A stretch of DNA of 64,000 nt from Roseicella sp. DB1501 (GTDB lineage Bacteria; Pseudomonadota; Alphaproteobacteria; Acetobacterales; Acetobacteraceae). Under the pieces are notes generated by a model. The model had not been told where the DNA came from and did no database searches. It saw nothing but the letters and a program-made list of their open reading frames with translations. Below are positions 62,147 through 64,000 of the stretch, one piece after another (position 1 is the stretch's first letter; every line of letters starts with the position of its first letter). A program made the translations under genes and the position numbers. The stretch covers positions 1 to 64,000 of the forward strand of contig NZ_JABFHG010000002.1 in NCBI RefSeq assembly GCF_013112485.1, read 5' to 3'.

Positions 62147-63979
62147 TCAGCGAAGGGCCTGCTGCGCCCGCTGGCGCAGCGCGAAGACCCAGACGACGCC
62201 GCCCTGCGGCACGTCGCTCTTGAAGCGGACGGGATCGATGTTCTTCAGCGAGTCCTGCATGCGTTGCGCATCGACGCCCCAGCCCGACTGCACGGCGATG
62301 TACTGCGTGCCGTCCACCTCAAAGGAGCTCGGCACGCCGGTGACGCCGGAGTTGGTGCGGATCTGCCAGAGCGGCTTGCCGGTCTTGGCGTCGAAGGCCC
62401 GGAACATCCGGTCATTCGTGCCGCCCATGAAGACCAGCCCGCCGGCCGTGGTCAGCACCGGCCCCCAGAGCTGCGACTCCTTGAAGGGATGCGACCAGAC
62501 CTTCTTGTTGGTGCTGAGGTCCCAGGCCTGCAGCTCGCCGATATGGTCGGCGCCCGGCCGCAGGCTCATGCCGATATCCTCGAGCCCGGCGCCGAGGAAG
62601 AGCTGCCCCGGCACGTGGTCCATGCGGTGCCCGGTCAGCGAGCCGCAAAGATTCTCGTTGGCCGGCACGTAGAGCAGCTTGGTCTGCGGGTTGTAGGCCG
62701 CCGGCGGCCAGTCCTTGCCGCCCCAGAGCGAGGGGCAGAACTCCACCTTGTTGTCGAGACGCGGCTTGCGAGCCTCGTTGTAGGTGGGGCGCCCGGTCTC
62801 GGGGTCGAGCTTGGCGAAGACGTCCTGCTTCACGAAGGGCACGCCGGAGACGAAGCGGATGCTGTCGGCGCGCCGCTCGAGCTGCCAGAGATAGCCGTTG
62901 CGGGCCGGATGGACCAGCGAGGGGATGTTGCGGCCGTTATGCTCGACATTGATCAGGATCGGCGCCGAGACCTCGTCCCAGTCCCAGCTGTCGTTCCAGT
63001 GATACTGGTGATGCGTGCGGATCTTGCCGTCATCGGGGTTGATCGCAATCACCGAGGTGGTGTGGAGGTTGTCGCCGGGCCGCGCATCGCCCATCCAGGG
63101 CGCGGCATTGCCGGTGCCCCAATAGGCCAGGTTGAGCTGCGGATCATAGGAGCCGGTGATCCAGATCGAGCCGCCGCCGGTCTGCCAGCCGCCTTGCTTC
63201 CAGGTCTCGTGCCCCGGCTCGCCCGGACCGGGAATGGTGTAGGTGCGCCAGGCCTCCTTGCCGCTGTCGGCGTCGAAGCCGGCGATGAAGCCGCGCACGC
63301 CGAACTCGCCGCCGGAGCCGCCCACCATGACCTTGCCGCGGGCGACCAGCGGCGCCAGCGTCATGTAGTGGCCCTTCTGGTAGTCTTCGACCTTCTGCGC
63401 CCAGACCTCCTTGCCGGTCTTGGCGTCCAGGGCGACGAGGAAGCAGTCGACGGTCGCGACATAGACGCGGTCACCGTAGAGGGCGACGCCGCGATTGGTC
63501 GGGTGCAGCTGCGTCAGGTCCTCGGGCAGCTCGCGGCGGTAGCGCCAGATCACGTCGCCGGTGCGGGCATCGAGGGCGATCACCTGGGCCTGCGGCGTGG
63601 TGACGTACATCACCCCGTCATTAACGATCGGCGGCGACTGGTGCCCCTCGATCACGCCCGTCGAGAAGGTCCAGACCGGCACCAGCTCGGCGACGTTGCC
63701 GGCATTGATCTGGTTGAGCGGGCTGAAGCCGTGGCCGTCATAGGTGCCGCGATACATGAGCCAGTTGCGCGGCTCGGGATTCGCCAGCCGCTGGTCGGTG
63801 ACCGCGGTGAAGGCCGGTGCCTTGCGCTCCTCCTGCGTGCCGGCGGCGCGCTGCGAGGGCGCGGTCGGTGGGCTGACCGGCGTTGTCTGGTTCTGCGCCT
63901 TCTGCGCCATCGCCGTCGCGGCCAGCGCGCCGGAGGCGACCGCCGCCAGCAGCATGGTCTTGAGCATGTGCCTCGCCAT
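62147..63979 (-). CDS. PQQ-dependent alcohol dehydrogenase with DxD metal signature
   Basis: A 610-residue periplasmic quinoprotein (eight-bladed propeller) with a signal peptide ending near AMAQ (residue 26). Metal-site residues can be placed by comparison with methanol dehydrogenases: E225 in GGSGGEFGVRG, N291 in GTGNAAPW, catalytic D333 in SWDWDE. D335, two residues on, is the extra Asp that marks lanthanide-using (XoxF-like) enzymes. The vicinal Cys-Cys of methanol dehydrogenases is absent: TQLHPTNRG is found where CC-containing sequence normally stands. GGAGG precedes ATG 63979 by seven bases. No cytochrome c or PQQ synthesis gene is in the window; the natural alcohol is unknown. Confidence 0.88.
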   Translation of the reverse strand: MARHMLKTMLLAAVASGALAATAMAQKAQNQTTPVSPPTAPSQRAAGTQEERKAPAFTAVTDQRLANPEPRNWLMYRGTYDGHGFSPLNQINAGNVAELVPVWTFSTGVIEGHQSPPIVNDGVMYVTTPQAQVIALDARTGDVIWRYRRELPEDLTQLHPTNRGVALYGDRVYVATVDCFLVALDAKTGKEVWAQKVEDYQKGHYMTLAPLVARGKVMVGGSGGEFGVRGFIAGFDADSGKEAWRTYTIPGPGEPGHETWKQGGWQTGGGSIWITGSYDPQLNLAYWGTGNAAPWMGDARPGDNLHTTSVIAINPDDGKIRTHHQYHWNDSWDWDEVSAPILINVEHNGRNIPSLVHPARNGYLWQLERRADSIRFVSGVPFVKQDVFAKLDPETGRPTYNEARKPRLDNKVEFCPSLWGGKDWPPAAYNPQTKLLYVPANENLCGSLTGHRMDHVPGQLFLGAGLEDIGMSLRPGADHIGELQAWDLSTNKKVWSHPFKESQLWGPVLTTAGGLVFMGGTNDRMFRAFDAKTGKPLWQIRTNSGVTGVPSSFEVDGTQYIAVQSGWGVDAQRMQDSLKNIDPVRFKSDVPQGGVVWVFALRQRAQQALR

Positions 63980-64000
63980 TTCCTTCCCTCCCAAACCCGC

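Overview
The window is GC-rich, tightly packed bacterial chromosome, mostly with 4-base ATGA/GTGA overlaps between successive genes. Gene content (lpxB and a Kdo cassette, a SUF operon led by an Rrf2 regulator, a PQQ dehydrogenase, SecD fused to SecF, Fur/Zur next to a COG0523 GTPase) points to an alphaproteobacterium. My best guess from remembered family sequences is an Acetobacteraceae (Roseomonas-like) organism; no rRNA is present to confirm it. No tRNA, rRNA, CRISPR array or prophage was found.

Layout. 1-131: the edge of a probable IS701-type element, inserted about 12 bases before a NUDIX gene. 144-3585: NUDIX, alanyl-tRNA editing protein, sulfurtransferase and cystathionine beta-lyase. 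3734-4430: a glycine-zipper lipoprotein and a Rap1a/Tai-like secreted protein. 4556-9294: Zur-like regulator divergent from hisI-COG0523 GTPase-GNAT-amidohydrolase-lpxB, a probable zinc-homeostasis unit running into lipid A synthesis. 9580-17003: Gfo/Idh oxidoreductase, GlsB-type membrane protein, SecDF, EAL protein, Fe-alcohol dehydrogenase and a small protein. 17244-27358: two class II aldolases, an oligopeptide-type binding protein, and a complete Pot-like ABC transporter operon that includes a hydroxyacid dehydrogenase and an aldolase, divergent from an amine-oxidase-like flavoprotein. 27521-30809: kdsA-kdsB-kdsD facing a PagL-like outer-membrane deacylase. 30892-37435: SUF operon in the order regulator-sufB-C-D-S-U-T-erpA.

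37698-44340: single enzymes (alpha/beta hydrolase, P450, EEP phosphatase/nuclease, PPK2, TauD-type dioxygenase, flavodoxin-like reductase) and two small unknowns. 44362-48518: NitT/TauT-type ABC transporter with a cytosine-deaminase-like amidohydrolase and a class V aminotransferase. 48587-53755: glgP-glgC-glgA. 54049-60523: CoA transferase, aminotransferase, Ohr, nitronate monooxygenase and a second oligopeptide-type binding protein. 60531-63979: polysaccharide deacetylase, a repeat array, a secreted unknown and a PQQ dehydrogenase.

The least explained signals are non-coding. One is a ~100-base element found in two convergent gene junctions, with a compensatory base-pair change in its terminal hairpin. 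A second is another family of dispersed palindromes. A third is a four-copy 63-bp palindromic tandem array. The others are a dyad in front of the SUF operon and an exact 13-bp tandem duplication that breaks a small gene. Annotations rest on reading motifs by eye; no database search was possible.
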